DNA from: DAORIO01 sp964384645
GTDB lineage: Bacteria > Patescibacteriota > Minisyncoccia > Phycocordibacterales > UBA9973
Direction of reading: 5' to 3'
Assembly: GCA_964384645.1 (NCBI GenBank)
Contig: CAYLKL010000009.1
Location: 1 to 30,207 of the forward strand
Length of the DNA stretch: 30,207 bases
The translations under genes were made by a program, and so were the position numbers. Of the stretch, positions 6,596-14,670 are shown piece by piece (the first letter of the stretch is position 1; each line of letters opens with the position of its first letter). The notes under the pieces are model-generated. The model ran no database searches and was not told where the DNA came from. It saw nothing but the letters and a program-made list of their open reading frames with translations.

Positions 6596-6670
6596 AAAAA
6601 AAACCGCCTTCAGATATGCGAAGGCGGTTCGAGAGCAAAGGATTGTTAAACCAAAACTATACATCGCTCC
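6596..6670 (-). ncRNA. Candidate ~75-nt small RNA (or terminated leader) upstream of dnaX
   Basis: On the minus strand, TTGACA (6705-6700), 17 nt, then TAGATT (682-677) form a good promoter, with an expected start near 6670. Transcription would run ~40 nt and then meet a perfect 10-bp stem (AACCGCCTTC/GAAGGCGGTT, 602-629) followed by six U. No convincing protein is encoded; a 30-codon frame across the terminator is unlikely. No known family (SRP, 6S, tmRNA, RNase P) was recognised. It could instead be an attenuated leader of dnaX. Confidence 0.5.
6601..6629 (-). terminator. Rho-independent terminator with 10-bp perfect stem
   Basis: AACCGCCTTC pairs with GAAGGCGGTT around an 8-nt loop, followed on the minus strand by a run of six T. 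It ends the small-RNA candidate 37 nt before the dnaX start codon. Confidence 0.85.
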
Positions 6671-6676
6671 GCACAC

Positions 6677-6705
6677 AATCTACAAAATATAAACAATAAT
6701 GTCAA
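6677..6705 (-). promoter_or_regulatory. Strong sigma-70-type promoter for the small-RNA candidate
   Basis: Perfect TTGACA, 17-nt spacer, TAGATT on the minus strand. Its -35 touches the T-run of the preceding gene's terminator, so the unit is tightly delimited. Confidence 0.65.
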
Positions 6706-6708
6706 ATT

Positions 6709-6737
6709 AAAAACCCCGGCTTGTGGACGGGGTTTTA
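6709..6737 (-). terminator. Rho-independent terminator of the 6745-7104 gene
   Basis: AAAACCCCG pairs with CGGGGTTTT around a 9-10-nt loop, followed on the minus strand by T5 then AATTTGACA. It begins 8 bp after the stop codon. Confidence 0.85.
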
Positions 6738-6744
6738 AAACGGC

Positions 6745-7104
6745 TTAATAAGAATAAAAAGAGTTAGAAATATTACGAGCCATTGCGCAAGCACTACGAA
6801 TTGAACCAATGCTGTTGGACTTTTTTATTTCTTCGCAAAATCCAGTAATTCTTTCTCTTTCTAATTCGGACAAATCTTCCATTATGTCTATTCCCATTTT
6901 AGACAAAAAAGTTTCAGGATTTTCAAAAAAAGATATTCCCTGAACTGTAAAACATTCTTTAATTCCAGGATGATCTTCGCTACCTGAATAGATGAGATTA
7001 ATGTCATACATCATATCGTAATATACTGGACGATTTGCAATAAGAGAGAAAATTCTAGAGATTAACCACTTTTTATACTTGATTGATACTTTCTTCTTTT
7101 CCAT
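6745..7104 (-). CDS. Hypothetical protein, 119 residues
   Basis: This is a soluble, mostly helical protein with a basic N terminus (MEKKKVSIKYKKW), no signal peptide and no clear catalytic motif. Two cysteines (ECFTV, GFCEE) and one more near the end (SACAM) do not form a recognisable metal site. It has its own promoter, TTGACA (7157-7152), 16 nt, TAGAGT (7135-7130), whose -35 lies at the end of the dus gene, and its own strong terminator. It is therefore a monocistronic gene with well-defined borders. I do not recognise the family. Confidence 0.6.
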   Translation of the reverse strand: MEKKKVSIKYKKWLISRIFSLIANRPVYYDMMYDINLIYSGSEDHPGIKECFTVQGISFFENPETFLSKMGIDIMEDLSELERERITGFCEEIKKSNSIGSIRSACAMARNISNSFYSY

Positions 7105-7129
7105 TATATTTTAGTTTAAAGTTTTTTAA

Positions 7130-7157
7130 ACTCTACTACTTACAGACTTTTTGTCAA
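7130..7157 (-). promoter_or_regulatory. Promoter for the 6745-7104 gene
   Basis: TTGACA, 16-nt spacer and TAGAGT on the minus strand, ~25 nt upstream of the ATG. The -35 overlaps the 3' end of dus. Confidence 0.6.
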
Positions 7158-8212
7158 TTTGGAAAATTTTTCTTGAACTCTTCAAAATCCTTAGACTCTA
7201 TAAGTTTGTGGCGCAATTCTTTGGCGCCGTCAAAACCATTTATATACGCTTTGAAATGTTTTTTCATAATCGCGAAACTTTTATCGTTACCGAGTAGTTC
7301 GTCAAAAAGTTGTGCGTGCTCGAACAGAACCCGAAGCTTTTCTTCTTTTGAAACTCCCGTTTGTGCGCGCAACCAATATTTATTTTTTATTCCAAATAAA
7401 GATAAAATTTTAGAATAAAAACTATTTCCAAATTGTTTTGTTTTTATATCTTTATTAAAAATCCATGGGTTACCGAAAACCGCGCGCCCAATCATAACTC
7501 CATCACATCCTGATTCTTTTGCTTTAACATTTGCATCTTCCAAATTCAAAACATCTCCATTTCCAATGATCAGAGTTTTCTTTTTCATATCATCTCGCAT
7601 TTTTACTACTTGTTTTACATAATCCCAATTCGCTGGAACTTTCGACAAATCTCTTCGTGTGCGAGCATGAATCGTAAGCGCATCCAAATCTTGCTCCAAC
7701 AACATTTTTACCCAAGTATCTATTTCGGGCTTCATATATCCGACGCGTGTTTTTACTGAAAGAGGAATTTGTTTTCCAGATTCGGTAATTGCGGCGCGCG
7801 CTGACTCTATGACCGCGCGCGCCGTCTCTGGCGTCTTCATCATACTCGCCCCTGCTCCTTGTTTTTCAATACTTTTATCTGGGCAACCCATATTTATATC
7901 GATTCCATCAAAACCAAGTTCAATACAATATTGAACAGCATTTTTCATATTTTCAGGATTTGAAGAAAACAATTGCGCAATTATCGGACGCTCTTCTTCT
8001 GTATACATTAGGTCAATGCTCAGCTTTTCTCGAGCAACAGGATGAGCCAAACCATCTGCCGAAACAAACTCTGTCCAAAATACATCTGGTTTTCCATATT
8101 TTGCAATAATACGTCGAAAAGCCCGATCGGTAACATCGGCCATAGGCGCCAAACAATAAAGAGGTCGCCCTTCTTTTTTAGCTTTTATATTTTTTTCTTG
8201 CCAAAAATTCAT
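7154..8212 (-). CDS. dus: tRNA-dihydrouridine synthase
   Basis: A 352-residue FMN enzyme that reduces uridine to dihydrouridine in tRNA D-loops, in the cytoplasm. The TIM-barrel signature motifs are in order: LAPMADVTDRAFRRI at the N terminus, then INMGCPDKSIEKQGAGASMM with the catalytic Cys, SVKTRVGY, LTIHARTR, IIGNGDVLN, and the phosphate-binding GVMIGRAVFGNPWIF. A helical RNA-binding domain ends the protein. The overall pattern is closest to the DusB/DusA-like bacterial group; the exact subtype is not decided. An insertion near DIKTKQFGNSFYSKILSLFGIKNKYW is unusual. Its ATG overlaps the ftsQ stop by one base (TAATG), so translation is probably coupled within a serS-ftsQ-dus operon. Confidence 0.92.
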   Translation of the reverse strand: MNFWQEKNIKAKKEGRPLYCLAPMADVTDRAFRRIIAKYGKPDVFWTEFVSADGLAHPVAREKLSIDLMYTEEERPIIAQLFSSNPENMKNAVQYCIELGFDGIDINMGCPDKSIEKQGAGASMMKTPETARAVIESARAAITESGKQIPLSVKTRVGYMKPEIDTWVKMLLEQDLDALTIHARTRRDLSKVPANWDYVKQVVKMRDDMKKKTLIIGNGDVLNLEDANVKAKESGCDGVMIGRAVFGNPWIFNKDIKTKQFGNSFYSKILSLFGIKNKYWLRAQTGVSKEEKLRVLFEHAQLFDELLGNDKSFAIMKKHFKAYINGFDGAKELRHKLIESKDFEEFKKNFPN

Positions 8213-9096
8213 TACTTTAGGAATTTATAAAATACCTTACTGTCATAGCGCAGGTCAATATACAGAAGTTTATTGTATCTATCTGCCAAAGAATTTTTTA
8301 ATTCTTCTTGGGCAATCGCTGCTTCCAAATGTCTTGCCAGCGTTCTAAAATTTTGATTTTTATTAAAAATAATTTTTGGAGTAGCTTCTGCCTGTTCCCT
8401 GTTTTCTCCACGCGAAAGTTGCATAGTTATTGTATCGAGCCCTGAAATTGCAATTGATTCTGGTTTTAATCCAAGTTTTTTTACTGCGTCTCTAAATTCA
8501 ACCAAAGCAAAAAATTGTGTTAGGTCAGAAATCCTAGAACCAATTGGTATAACAGAAAATCCTTCACCTAGTGGACCATAAAATTTGAAATATGCATTTC
8601 CAGAAAAGAACGGAGATTTAGAAAAAATAAACCCATCTTCTGAAACATAAAAACATGTTAAAACTTCATCCCAAACCAAAGGTGGAGTATCTCCACACCA
8701 AAGAAAATCAGGTTTATATTCAGATATTTTTATATTAATAACTTTATCTTTTATATCTACAACCGCACCTTTAAGTCCCTTATTTTCTGTTTTTACATAC
8801 TCTTCGAGTCTATACCTTGAAATCAAAAATATATTTCGGCGTGAAAATATTCCCAAAATTGGCTTCTCTAAATATTTCTCAATTGATCTTTGTATTTTTT
8901 GATTATCAGCGTAAACAGTTCCAGAGACCACAACTTCTGTTACATTTAAACCTTTTGCGTAACTAATTGCTCTAAGTAAAAAAATAAGCCCAACAATCAA
9001 ACCGACAATAATTAAAAAACGCAAAAACCATCGCTTTGCAAAAGCTTTTACATCTAGAGGAACCTTCTCTTTGCGCTCCGGCGGTCGGTAGCGCAT
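8212..9096 (-). CDS. ftsQ: FtsQ/DivIB-like cell-division protein
   Basis: A 294-residue single-span membrane protein: a basic cytoplasmic N terminus (~25 residues), a hydrophobic span (FLIIVGLIVGLIFLLRAI), then a POTRA-like domain (NVTEVVVSGTVYADNQKIQRSIEKYL...) and a beta domain. It closes with a family-typical LLYIDLRYDSKVFYKF, as in FtsQ 'YIDLR(F/Y)' endings. FtsQ/DivIB bridges early and late divisome proteins outside the membrane. Sequence conservation in this family is always low, so the call rests on architecture and end motif. It lies 3 bp after serS and overlaps dus by one base. ftsA and ftsZ are not beside it, unlike in the usual dcw cluster. Confidence 0.8.
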   Translation of the reverse strand: MRYRPPERKEKVPLDVKAFAKRWFLRFLIIVGLIVGLIFLLRAISYAKGLNVTEVVVSGTVYADNQKIQRSIEKYLEKPILGIFSRRNIFLISRYRLEEYVKTENKGLKGAVVDIKDKVINIKISEYKPDFLWCGDTPPLVWDEVLTCFYVSEDGFIFSKSPFFSGNAYFKFYGPLGEGFSVIPIGSRISDLTQFFALVEFRDAVKKLGLKPESIAISGLDTITMQLSRGENREQAEATPKIIFNKNQNFRTLARHLEAAIAQEELKNSLADRYNKLLYIDLRYDSKVFYKFLK

Positions 9097-9099
9097 AGA

Positions 9100-10359
9100 T
9101 TACAAGAACTCTCGCCCAATAAAAGGCTTGAGCTTTTCGGGAACGCGAACCCGTCCATCTTTAGTCTGATATTGTTCTATTATTGTTGCAAGAAATCGAG
9201 GAGTGGCAACAGCAGTATTATTTATTGAATGAGCAAATCGCATTGAGCCTTCATCATCTCGATATCTGATATTAAGTCTTCTTGTTTGGAAATCGTGAAA
9301 GTATGAAGCACTATGAGTTTCTCGGAATTTTTGTTGTGACGGCATCCAAACTTCAATATCGTATTTTTTTACTTGCCCAAGACCAAGGTCGGCTCCACAG
9401 TTTGCAACAACATGATAGTAAAGCCCAAGAGATTCAACAAAGTCTTCAGCATTTTTTGTAACTTCTTCGTGATATTTTACAGATTCTTCGTGACTAGCTT
9501 CACAAAGAATAATTTGTTCTAGTTTAAAAAATTCATGCACACGAATAAGACCTTTTACATCTTTTCCATGACTTCCCGCTTCTCGTCTAAAACAAGTAGA
9601 AAATGCAGCAAACTTTGTAGGTACTTTTTCTTTTGGCAAAACTTCATCCATGTAGTACCCCATCCCAGCAACTTCACCAGTTCCAGCCAAATAATCCCCA
9701 TCTTGAGTTTGATACAAATCTTCTTCGCCACCCGGAATGTATCCTGTTCCCATTAGTAATTCTTTTTTAACCAAAGAAGGAACCATCATAGGAGTATAGC
9801 CCTTTGCGATAAGATCATTTAGGAAAGATTGAAAAATAGCAAAAGAAAGTTCCACCATCGCGCCTTTCAAAAAGTATCCGCGAAATCCTGCGACTTTTGA
9901 CCCTCTTTCAAAATCCGCCCAATCATTTTTTTCAAGTATAGTTATGTGATCTAGTGGTTCAAAATCAAATTCTGGCTTTGTTCCAACAACTCTTACTTCT
10001 TTATTGTCTTCATCGCTCTCTCCTTCTGGCACAGAAATATCTGGAACATTTGGAACTTGAAGCATTAACCTCTGCCAAACACCAATAACTTCTTTTACTT
10101 TTGCTTCTTTTTCTTCAACTCCAGCTTTATATTCTTTCATTTCAGCAATTTTTTTCTGTTTTTCTTCTGGGTCAGAAATTTTCGCAATCTCATCGGAGAC
10201 CTTATTTTGCATTGCTTTTGCTTCTTCAAAATCTTTAAGAGCTTCACGTCTCTCATCGTCTGCTTTTATAAGAGCGTCAACATCAAAAGAAGAACGCTTT
10301 CTGCGAACAGCATCTTTTATTAAATCTGGGTTTTCCCGAATAAATTTGATATCAAGCAT
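9100..10359 (-). CDS. serS: Seryl-tRNA synthetase
   Basis: A 419-residue class II synthetase that charges tRNA-Ser. It begins MLDIKFIRENPDLIKDAVRRK, as nearly all SerRS do, and is followed by the antiparallel coiled-coil arm (about 25-105) that contacts the long variable arm of tRNA-Ser. Motif 2 is in AAFSTCFRREAGSHGKDVKGLIRVHEFFKLEQ, and motif 3 in the C-terminal NNTAVATPRFLATIIEQYQ. The stretch ETHSASYFHDFQTRRLNIRYR is the family's serine-binding region with minor changes from the usual SNCxDFQARR. The length is normal. It is the first gene of the serS-ftsQ-dus operon, and no Shine-Dalgarno is visible. Confidence 0.97.
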   Translation of the reverse strand: MLDIKFIRENPDLIKDAVRRKRSSFDVDALIKADDERREALKDFEEAKAMQNKVSDEIAKISDPEEKQKKIAEMKEYKAGVEEKEAKVKEVIGVWQRLMLQVPNVPDISVPEGESDEDNKEVRVVGTKPEFDFEPLDHITILEKNDWADFERGSKVAGFRGYFLKGAMVELSFAIFQSFLNDLIAKGYTPMMVPSLVKKELLMGTGYIPGGEEDLYQTQDGDYLAGTGEVAGMGYYMDEVLPKEKVPTKFAAFSTCFRREAGSHGKDVKGLIRVHEFFKLEQIILCEASHEESVKYHEEVTKNAEDFVESLGLYYHVVANCGADLGLGQVKKYDIEVWMPSQQKFRETHSASYFHDFQTRRLNIRYRDDEGSMRFAHSINNTAVATPRFLATIIEQYQTKDGRVRVPEKLKPFIGREFL

Positions 10360-10464
10360 GTTTGAAATAAAGAATTAACAATTAAATTAGGCATTGGTTT
10401 ACCAATGAATCCTAAATCCAATATTACAACAAATTATCCAATCTACAAAATAATAACAAAGTGT

Positions 10465-10470
10465 TAGAAT
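10465..10470 (+). promoter_or_regulatory. -10 box of dprA, leaderless arrangement
   Basis: TAGAAT ends 6 nt before the dprA ATG (10477), so transcription should start at or next to the start codon. No Shine-Dalgarno is present. Confidence 0.5.
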
Positions 10471-10476
10471 TTATTT

Positions 10477-11337
10477 ATGAATGAAGAAATTGCACCCGAG
10501 AGCAATATTCCTCTGCGCTTACAAGAGCTCCCTCAACCACCTAAAAAACTTTTCTTAAAAGGTATTTTGCCTGATTTTGAAGAATATAAATTTTTGACAG
10601 TTGTTGGGTCTCGAAAACACACATCTTATGGACGTGATGCATGTGAAAAAATAATAGAAGGACTTAAGGGTTATAAAATTGTTATAGTTTCGGGTCTTGC
10701 GCTTGGTATCGACACTATTGCACACAAATCTGCATTGAAAAATAGATTAATAACCATCGCTGTTCCTGGATCAGGATTTTCCGAGAAAGTTTTATACCCA
10801 AGAAGCAACATAATGCTTGCACGAGAAATAGTTGAATCTGGTGGTGGAATTTTGTCAGAATTTGAACCTGAACTTCAAGCAGCTATTTGGACATTTCCAC
10901 AAAGAAATAGAATTATGGCAGGACTTTCGGATGCTGTACTAATCATAGAGGCTGAAGAAAAATCTGGAACACTAATTACAGCTCGAATGGCGCTTGATTA
11001 TAATAAAACAATTTTAGCTGTCCCTGGAAATATTTTTTCATCAGCATCGTTTGGTACAAATAGACTTATAAAAGAAGGTGCTTACGCAATCACCGAAGCA
11101 CGAGATGTTTTGCTTGCGCTTGGAATTAATCCACACAACGAAGAAGTTAAAGAAAATAAATATGATGATTGCACACCGGATGAATTAGGGATTTTAGAGA
11201 TACTTATAGAGCCTATGGCGCGAGATGAAATAGTTTCTAAATTAGATAAAGATATTGGAGACATAAACGCAACTCTTTCACTGCTCGAAATAAAAGGTTA
11301 TGTAAAAGAAGAATTGGGATTGATACAAAAGGTTTGA
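10477..11337 (+). CDS. dprA: DNA-processing protein DprA/Smf
   Basis: A 286-residue protein that loads RecA on incoming single-stranded DNA in transformation. The Rossmann-fold motifs are all seen: VVGSRKHTSYGRDACEKI, IVSGLALGIDTIAHKSAL, AVPGSGFSEKVLYPRSN, GGGILSEFEPE, and FPQRNRIMAGLSDAVLIIEAEEKSGTLITARMAL, then AVPGNIFSSASFGTNRLIKEGA. A C-terminal winged-helix-like domain (about 225-286) ends the protein. It lacks the N-terminal SAM-like domain of longer homologues, which is common in small genomes. The stop is TGA, showing that TGA is not recoded here. Competence is a likely DNA source for reduced CPR cells. Confidence 0.95.
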   Translation: MNEEIAPESNIPLRLQELPQPPKKLFLKGILPDFEEYKFLTVVGSRKHTSYGRDACEKIIEGLKGYKIVIVSGLALGIDTIAHKSALKNRLITIAVPGSGFSEKVLYPRSNIMLAREIVESGGGILSEFEPELQAAIWTFPQRNRIMAGLSDAVLIIEAEEKSGTLITARMALDYNKTILAVPGNIFSSASFGTNRLIKEGAYAITEARDVLLALGINPHNEEVKENKYDDCTPDELGILEILIEPMARDEIVSKLDKDIGDINATLSLLEIKGYVKEELGLIQKV

Positions 11338-11361
11338 CAAAATTCTAAAAAATAGTATTGT
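11334..11361 (+). promoter_or_regulatory. Promoter for the 11382 gene
   Basis: TTGACA overlaps the dprA stop codon, followed by a 16-nt spacer and TATTGT. The predicted transcript starts ~10-15 nt before ATG 11382, which argues against the longer frame from 11358. Confidence 0.6.
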
Positions 11362-11381
11362 TTTACCAAAACGTACATATC

Positions 11382-11777
11382 ATGGATAAAATAAAATTCT
11401 CTGTTGAAAAAACAGAAAAAGGTGAAATTAAGAACTACATATTCTCGACAGTTAATTGTTCTACAGAAGAAAGTGAATTTGTTTACTGTCTGGGAGGAAT
11501 ATTGCTTAGAAAAAGATTCCGAGTACTAAACAGAAAAGAAACTCTTGAAACATTGCGCACTTCTCTTTCTGAAGGAGAAAGACTTCTTGAATCAAAAGGA
11601 ATTGACAAGTCTGGAACTATTTATGGCAAAGGTAAATTTATCATTGAAATGGAAATAGATAATATTACTCATTTTTTTAAGTTCATTTCCAATTTTGAAA
11701 GACTTTGCAGATCAAAGAGAATTATTCCTCATATTGAAAAAAGTTGGGGCTGCACATTTGTAGGTGGTTCAATATAA
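11382..11777 (+). CDS. Hypothetical protein, 131 residues
   Basis: A soluble alpha/beta protein starting MDKIKFSVEKTEKGEIKNYIFS. The longer start at 11358 falls within the promoter and is rejected. It carries the pattern GGILLRKRFRVLNRKETLETLRTSLSEGERLLESKGI and later KGKFIIEMEIDNITHFFKFISNFERL, with five cysteines overall but no clear metal-binding spacing. There is no signal peptide. It is a single-gene unit between its own promoter and a strong terminator. I do not recognise the family. Confidence 0.6.
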   Translation: MDKIKFSVEKTEKGEIKNYIFSTVNCSTEESEFVYCLGGILLRKRFRVLNRKETLETLRTSLSEGERLLESKGIDKSGTIYGKGKFIIEMEIDNITHFFKFISNFERLCRSKRIIPHIEKSWGCTFVGGSI

Positions 11778-11780
11778 ATA

Positions 11781-11804
11781 AAAAGAGCTTCGGCTCTTTT
11801 TTTA
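11781..11804 (+). terminator. Rho-independent terminator, UUCG-like loop
   Basis: AAAAGAGC pairs with GCTCTTTT around a TTCG tetraloop, followed by T3 then ATTT. It begins 3 bp after the stop of the 131-residue gene, and its T-run runs into the next promoter's TTGACT. Confidence 0.9.
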
Positions 11805-11805
11805 T

Positions 11806-11833
11806 TTGACTCAAATTGAAAAAGTTGTAGAAT
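11806..11833 (+). promoter_or_regulatory. Promoter for the 11852 gene
   Basis: TTGACT, 16-nt spacer, TAGAAT, about 18 nt before the ATG. Confidence 0.6.
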
Positions 11834-11851
11834 TCTAAAAACCTTAAACCT

Positions 11852-12262
11852 ATGGAAAATGAAGACGTAAAGTTTGTTGTGACCCTTGTCATAATACTAA
11901 CCCTGGCTCTTGTGTACTTTTATATCTTATATATAAAGAGAAAAAAACTTAAAGTAATCACTGAAGAAATACTAGCACTAGAGCCAAATCTACTTTCAGG
12001 AAGATTAGAATACACTGATTTAGGAGACTTAGAAGCAAGAAGGAAAAGATTATTAGACTGCAATCACTTCCAAGATAAAATGGAAAAATTTGCTAAAGCT
12101 CAGCTTGCTTACTCTAAGTTAAGATTGGAACCACCAGAAGTAGCAATATTGAGTGCGATAATGTCTTACTCAAATAATCAAAAAATAAAAAATAAGGCAT
12201 TTAAGTACTTTTACTCGCACCTTAAATCTTTACCAGCAGTTCCCGAAAAAAGCATGAAATAA
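11852..12262 (+). CDS. Membrane-anchored hypothetical protein, 136 residues
   Basis: An N-terminal hydrophobic span (VKFVVTLVIILTLALVYFYILYI, about residues 6-28) is followed at once by a basic cluster (KRKKLK). It would be a single-span protein with a ~105-residue helical cytoplasmic tail containing LEPNLLSGRLEYTDLGDLEARRKRLLD. It is not a cleavable signal by appearance. The gene has its own promoter and terminator, and the terminator stem begins within the last codons. I do not recognise the family. Confidence 0.65.
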   Translation: MENEDVKFVVTLVIILTLALVYFYILYIKRKKLKVITEEILALEPNLLSGRLEYTDLGDLEARRKRLLDCNHFQDKMEKFAKAQLAYSKLRLEPPEVAILSAIMSYSNNQKIKNKAFKYFYSHLKSLPAVPEKSMK

Positions 12263-12275
12263 ATCATGCTTTTTT
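12246..12275 (+). terminator. Rho-independent terminator overlapping the end of the 11852 gene
   Basis: AAAAAGCATGA pairs with TCATGCTTTTT around a 6-nt loop, followed by T and AT-rich DNA. The stop codon is inside the hairpin. Confidence 0.85.
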
Positions 12276-12286
12276 ATTTTATAAAT

Positions 12287-12315
12287 TTGCCAAAAAAATT
12301 ACTTTCGTGTAATAC
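12287..12315 (+). promoter_or_regulatory. topA promoter
   Basis: TTGCCA, 17-nt spacer, TAATAC. The -10 ends 9 nt before ATG 12325, so a nearly leaderless transcript is expected, and a TTG start at 12316 is excluded. Confidence 0.65.
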
Positions 12316-12324
12316 TTGAAAACA

Positions 12325-14589
12325 ATGAAGTTATTAATCGTTGAGTCACCCTCAAAAGCAAAAACAATTGAAAAATATTTGGACGGCGAATACACGGTCC
12401 GTGCTTCTGTTGGACACATTCGTGATCTCCCAAAATCAAACAAAAAAGCTATCGATATCGAAGGTGGCTTTATTCCCCATTACGAAATATCAAAAGGAAA
12501 AGAACGCGTTGTTGATGAACTAGAAAAACTAGCCGAAAAAGCAAGTGTTGTCATACTCGCAACTGACCCTGACCGAGAAGGAGAAGCTATTTCTTGGCAC
12601 TTAAAAGAAATTCTAAATAAGGACAAAAAAGTTAAGGCTAAAATAAAAAGAGCGGCTTTTCATGAAATAACAAAAGAAGCTGTAAGTCTTGCCCTAGAAA
12701 AACCTCGAGATATAGACGAGAATCTAGTAAAAGCTCAAGAAGCTCGTCGAGTGCTCGATAGACTTGTGGGCTACGATCTATCTGGGCTTATTTGGAAAAA
12801 AGTTCGTTATGGACTTTCAGCTGGGCGTGTACAATCTCCAGCTCTTCGAATAATTATGGAACGCGAAAGAGAAATTCGTGCTTTTATTCCTGAAAAATAT
12901 TGGGTGCTTGAAGGAATGTTTGAAACCCGTTCGACAAGCTCAGGGCAAGCAATAGTAAAAATACAATTGACTGCGGGTGTAGAACCGCGTGATGAAAAAT
13001 TTGCAAATTCCGTAATTGAATTTGGCAGAAAAAATGAATGGGAAGTTGTTGAACTAAAAACGAGTGAACAAAAAAGAGTTGCTCGCGCACCTTTTACGAC
13101 TTCAACACTTCAGCAAACAGCTTCAACTCGCCTCGGTTTTTCGCCGTCCCGAACTATGCAAGTCGCGCAAAAACTTTATGAAGCTGGTCATATCACATAT
13201 ATGAGAACAGATAGTGCAAATGTCTCGGCTCAAGCCCAAGCGCAAATACTAAAACTTGTTGAAAAAGAATACGGAAAAGAATACGCAGAAGCTCACACAT
13301 ACAAAACAAAATCAAAAAATGCCCAAGAGGCTCACGAAGCAATTCGTCCGACTCATTTTGAAAAAGAAAATGCTGGAAATAACGAAGAACAAAAGAAACT
13401 CTACAAACTTATTTGGGAAAGAGCTATATCGTCACAAATGTCTGATGCAAAATTATTGAAGACAAAAATTTCTGCACTCCCAACAAAAAATGCTTTGAAA
13501 AATTGGAAAGAAAAAGAAGAATATCCAGCTTTTTCTGCAAATGGTTCTCGCGTCCTTTTCCCAGGATGGCTTTTGGTTGATAGTGATGCACGAGGAGAAG
13601 ATGTAGAACTTCCAGAAATAAAAGAAGGTGAAAGTTTGAAGGTCATTGAACTTGGAAGTCTTGAAAAAGAAACTCAACCACCAGGACGTTACACTGAAGC
13701 AGGACTTGTGAAGGAACTTGAGGCTCGAGGTATTGGACGACCGTCTACATACGCAAGCATTATGCGCACAATTGAAGAGAGAGGTTATGTAACAAAAGAA
13801 GGAAGAACTCTTTTCCCTACTGATACTGGAGATGTTGTTTCAAGTTTCTTGGAGCAAAATTTTATGGAGTACATATCGGATACTTTTACTGCAGAAATGG
13901 AAGACAAGCTCGATGATATTGCTGACGGAAAAAGAGAATACGTAAAAACTCTAAAAGATTTTTATGGACCATTCCTAAAAGACGTAAAGTCAAAAGACAA
14001 ACTTGATAAAATAACAAACCTAGGTGATGCGCCAAAAGAATTCCCATGTCCTGTTTGTGGAGCCGAAATGATTATTAAATTAGGAAAAAATGGAAAGTTT
14101 TTGTCTTGTTCAAAATTCCCAGAATGTGTTGGTGGACGAACAATAGAAGGAAAAATTCTTGAAGGTCCGAAAGAAATTGGTGAAATGTGTCCTCTTTGCG
14201 GAATCGACAAAGATGGAAACCCAAAAGAAGCTACAAAAAGTGGTGGTGGAAAATTGGTAATTCGCGAAGGAAGATTCGGTTCTTTTATTTCGTGTTCTCG
14301 ATATCCAAAATGTAAATTCATAAAAGAAGACGAAGAGGAAAGAAAAAAGAAAATGAGTGGCGTTAAATGTCCAGATTGTAAAGATGGAGAAATGATGGAG
14401 CGACGTGGACGGTTTGGAATATTTTATTCTTGTTCAAATTATCCAGATTGTAAAAACGCTATCAAAGCAAAACCAACTGGCAATATTTGTAAGATGTGCG
14501 GAGCGTTGATGATGGAAGGCACCAAAACTATTCCCGAGCGATGTAGTAATAATAAATGTCCAAACCACAGACCAGATAAATTGAAATAG
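12325..14589 (+). CDS. topA: DNA topoisomerase I (type IA)
   Basis: A 754-residue enzyme that relaxes negative supercoils. The TOPRIM domain opens with LLIVESPSKAKTIEKYL and has ATDPDREGEAISWHL (acidic metal site). The active-site Tyr is at about residue 292 in HITYMRTDSANVS, and AQEAHEAIRPT and GIGRPSTYASIMRTI follow. Three four-cysteine topo zinc modules (CPVCG...CSKFPEC, CPLCG...CSRYPKC, CPDCK...CSNYPDC) and a last Cys cluster form the C terminus, as in normal-length TopA. One oddity: residues RSTSSGQA in domain II are encoded by a repeat-like insert (TTCGACAAGCTCAGG at 12930-12944) that preserves the frame. The start at ATG 12325 is supported by the promoter position. Confidence 0.97.
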   Translation: MKLLIVESPSKAKTIEKYLDGEYTVRASVGHIRDLPKSNKKAIDIEGGFIPHYEISKGKERVVDELEKLAEKASVVILATDPDREGEAISWHLKEILNKDKKVKAKIKRAAFHEITKEAVSLALEKPRDIDENLVKAQEARRVLDRLVGYDLSGLIWKKVRYGLSAGRVQSPALRIIMEREREIRAFIPEKYWVLEGMFETRSTSSGQAIVKIQLTAGVEPRDEKFANSVIEFGRKNEWEVVELKTSEQKRVARAPFTTSTLQQTASTRLGFSPSRTMQVAQKLYEAGHITYMRTDSANVSAQAQAQILKLVEKEYGKEYAEAHTYKTKSKNAQEAHEAIRPTHFEKENAGNNEEQKKLYKLIWERAISSQMSDAKLLKTKISALPTKNALKNWKEKEEYPAFSANGSRVLFPGWLLVDSDARGEDVELPEIKEGESLKVIELGSLEKETQPPGRYTEAGLVKELEARGIGRPSTYASIMRTIEERGYVTKEGRTLFPTDTGDVVSSFLEQNFMEYISDTFTAEMEDKLDDIADGKREYVKTLKDFYGPFLKDVKSKDKLDKITNLGDAPKEFPCPVCGAEMIIKLGKNGKFLSCSKFPECVGGRTIEGKILEGPKEIGEMCPLCGIDKDGNPKEATKSGGGKLVIREGRFGSFISCSRYPKCKFIKEDEEERKKKMSGVKCPDCKDGEMMERRGRFGIFYSCSNYPDCKNAIKAKPTGNICKMCGALMMEGTKTIPERCSNNKCPNHRPDKLK
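12930..12944. repeat. In-frame insertion of a TTCGACAAGCTCAGG-type short repeat in topA
   Basis: TTCGACAAGCTCAGG is, from memory, a short sequence repeated in many environmental bacterial genomes, often inside genes in either orientation. Here it encodes STSSGQ in a surface region between conserved TopA blocks. Other TopA proteins show variable sequence there, so the insertion is tolerated. Only one copy was noticed in this window. Confidence 0.5.
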
Positions 14590-14628
14590 AAATTAGATTT
14601 TAGACAATTAGAATATAGACATGCAAAT

Positions 14629-14661
14629 AAAAAAACCCGCGACAGTGTCGCAGGTTTTTTT
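14629..14661. terminator. Bidirectional terminator between topA and the 14671 gene
   Basis: An A-rich side, GCGAC/GTCGC stem with AGT loop, extended by ACC/GGT around one mismatch, and T7 on the plus side with A-run on the other. It suits both converging genes. Confidence 0.8.
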
Positions 14662-14670
14662 GATATTTTA

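Noticed and set aside
11335..11337. UGA recoding, as in some CPR lineages
   Set aside because: dprA ends in TGA at the expected length for the family, and the real genes examined contain no internal TGA.
12316..12324. TTG start giving topA three extra residues
   Set aside because: It lies one base after the -10 box and before the expected transcription start; ATG 12325 begins the conserved MKLLIVESPSKAK.
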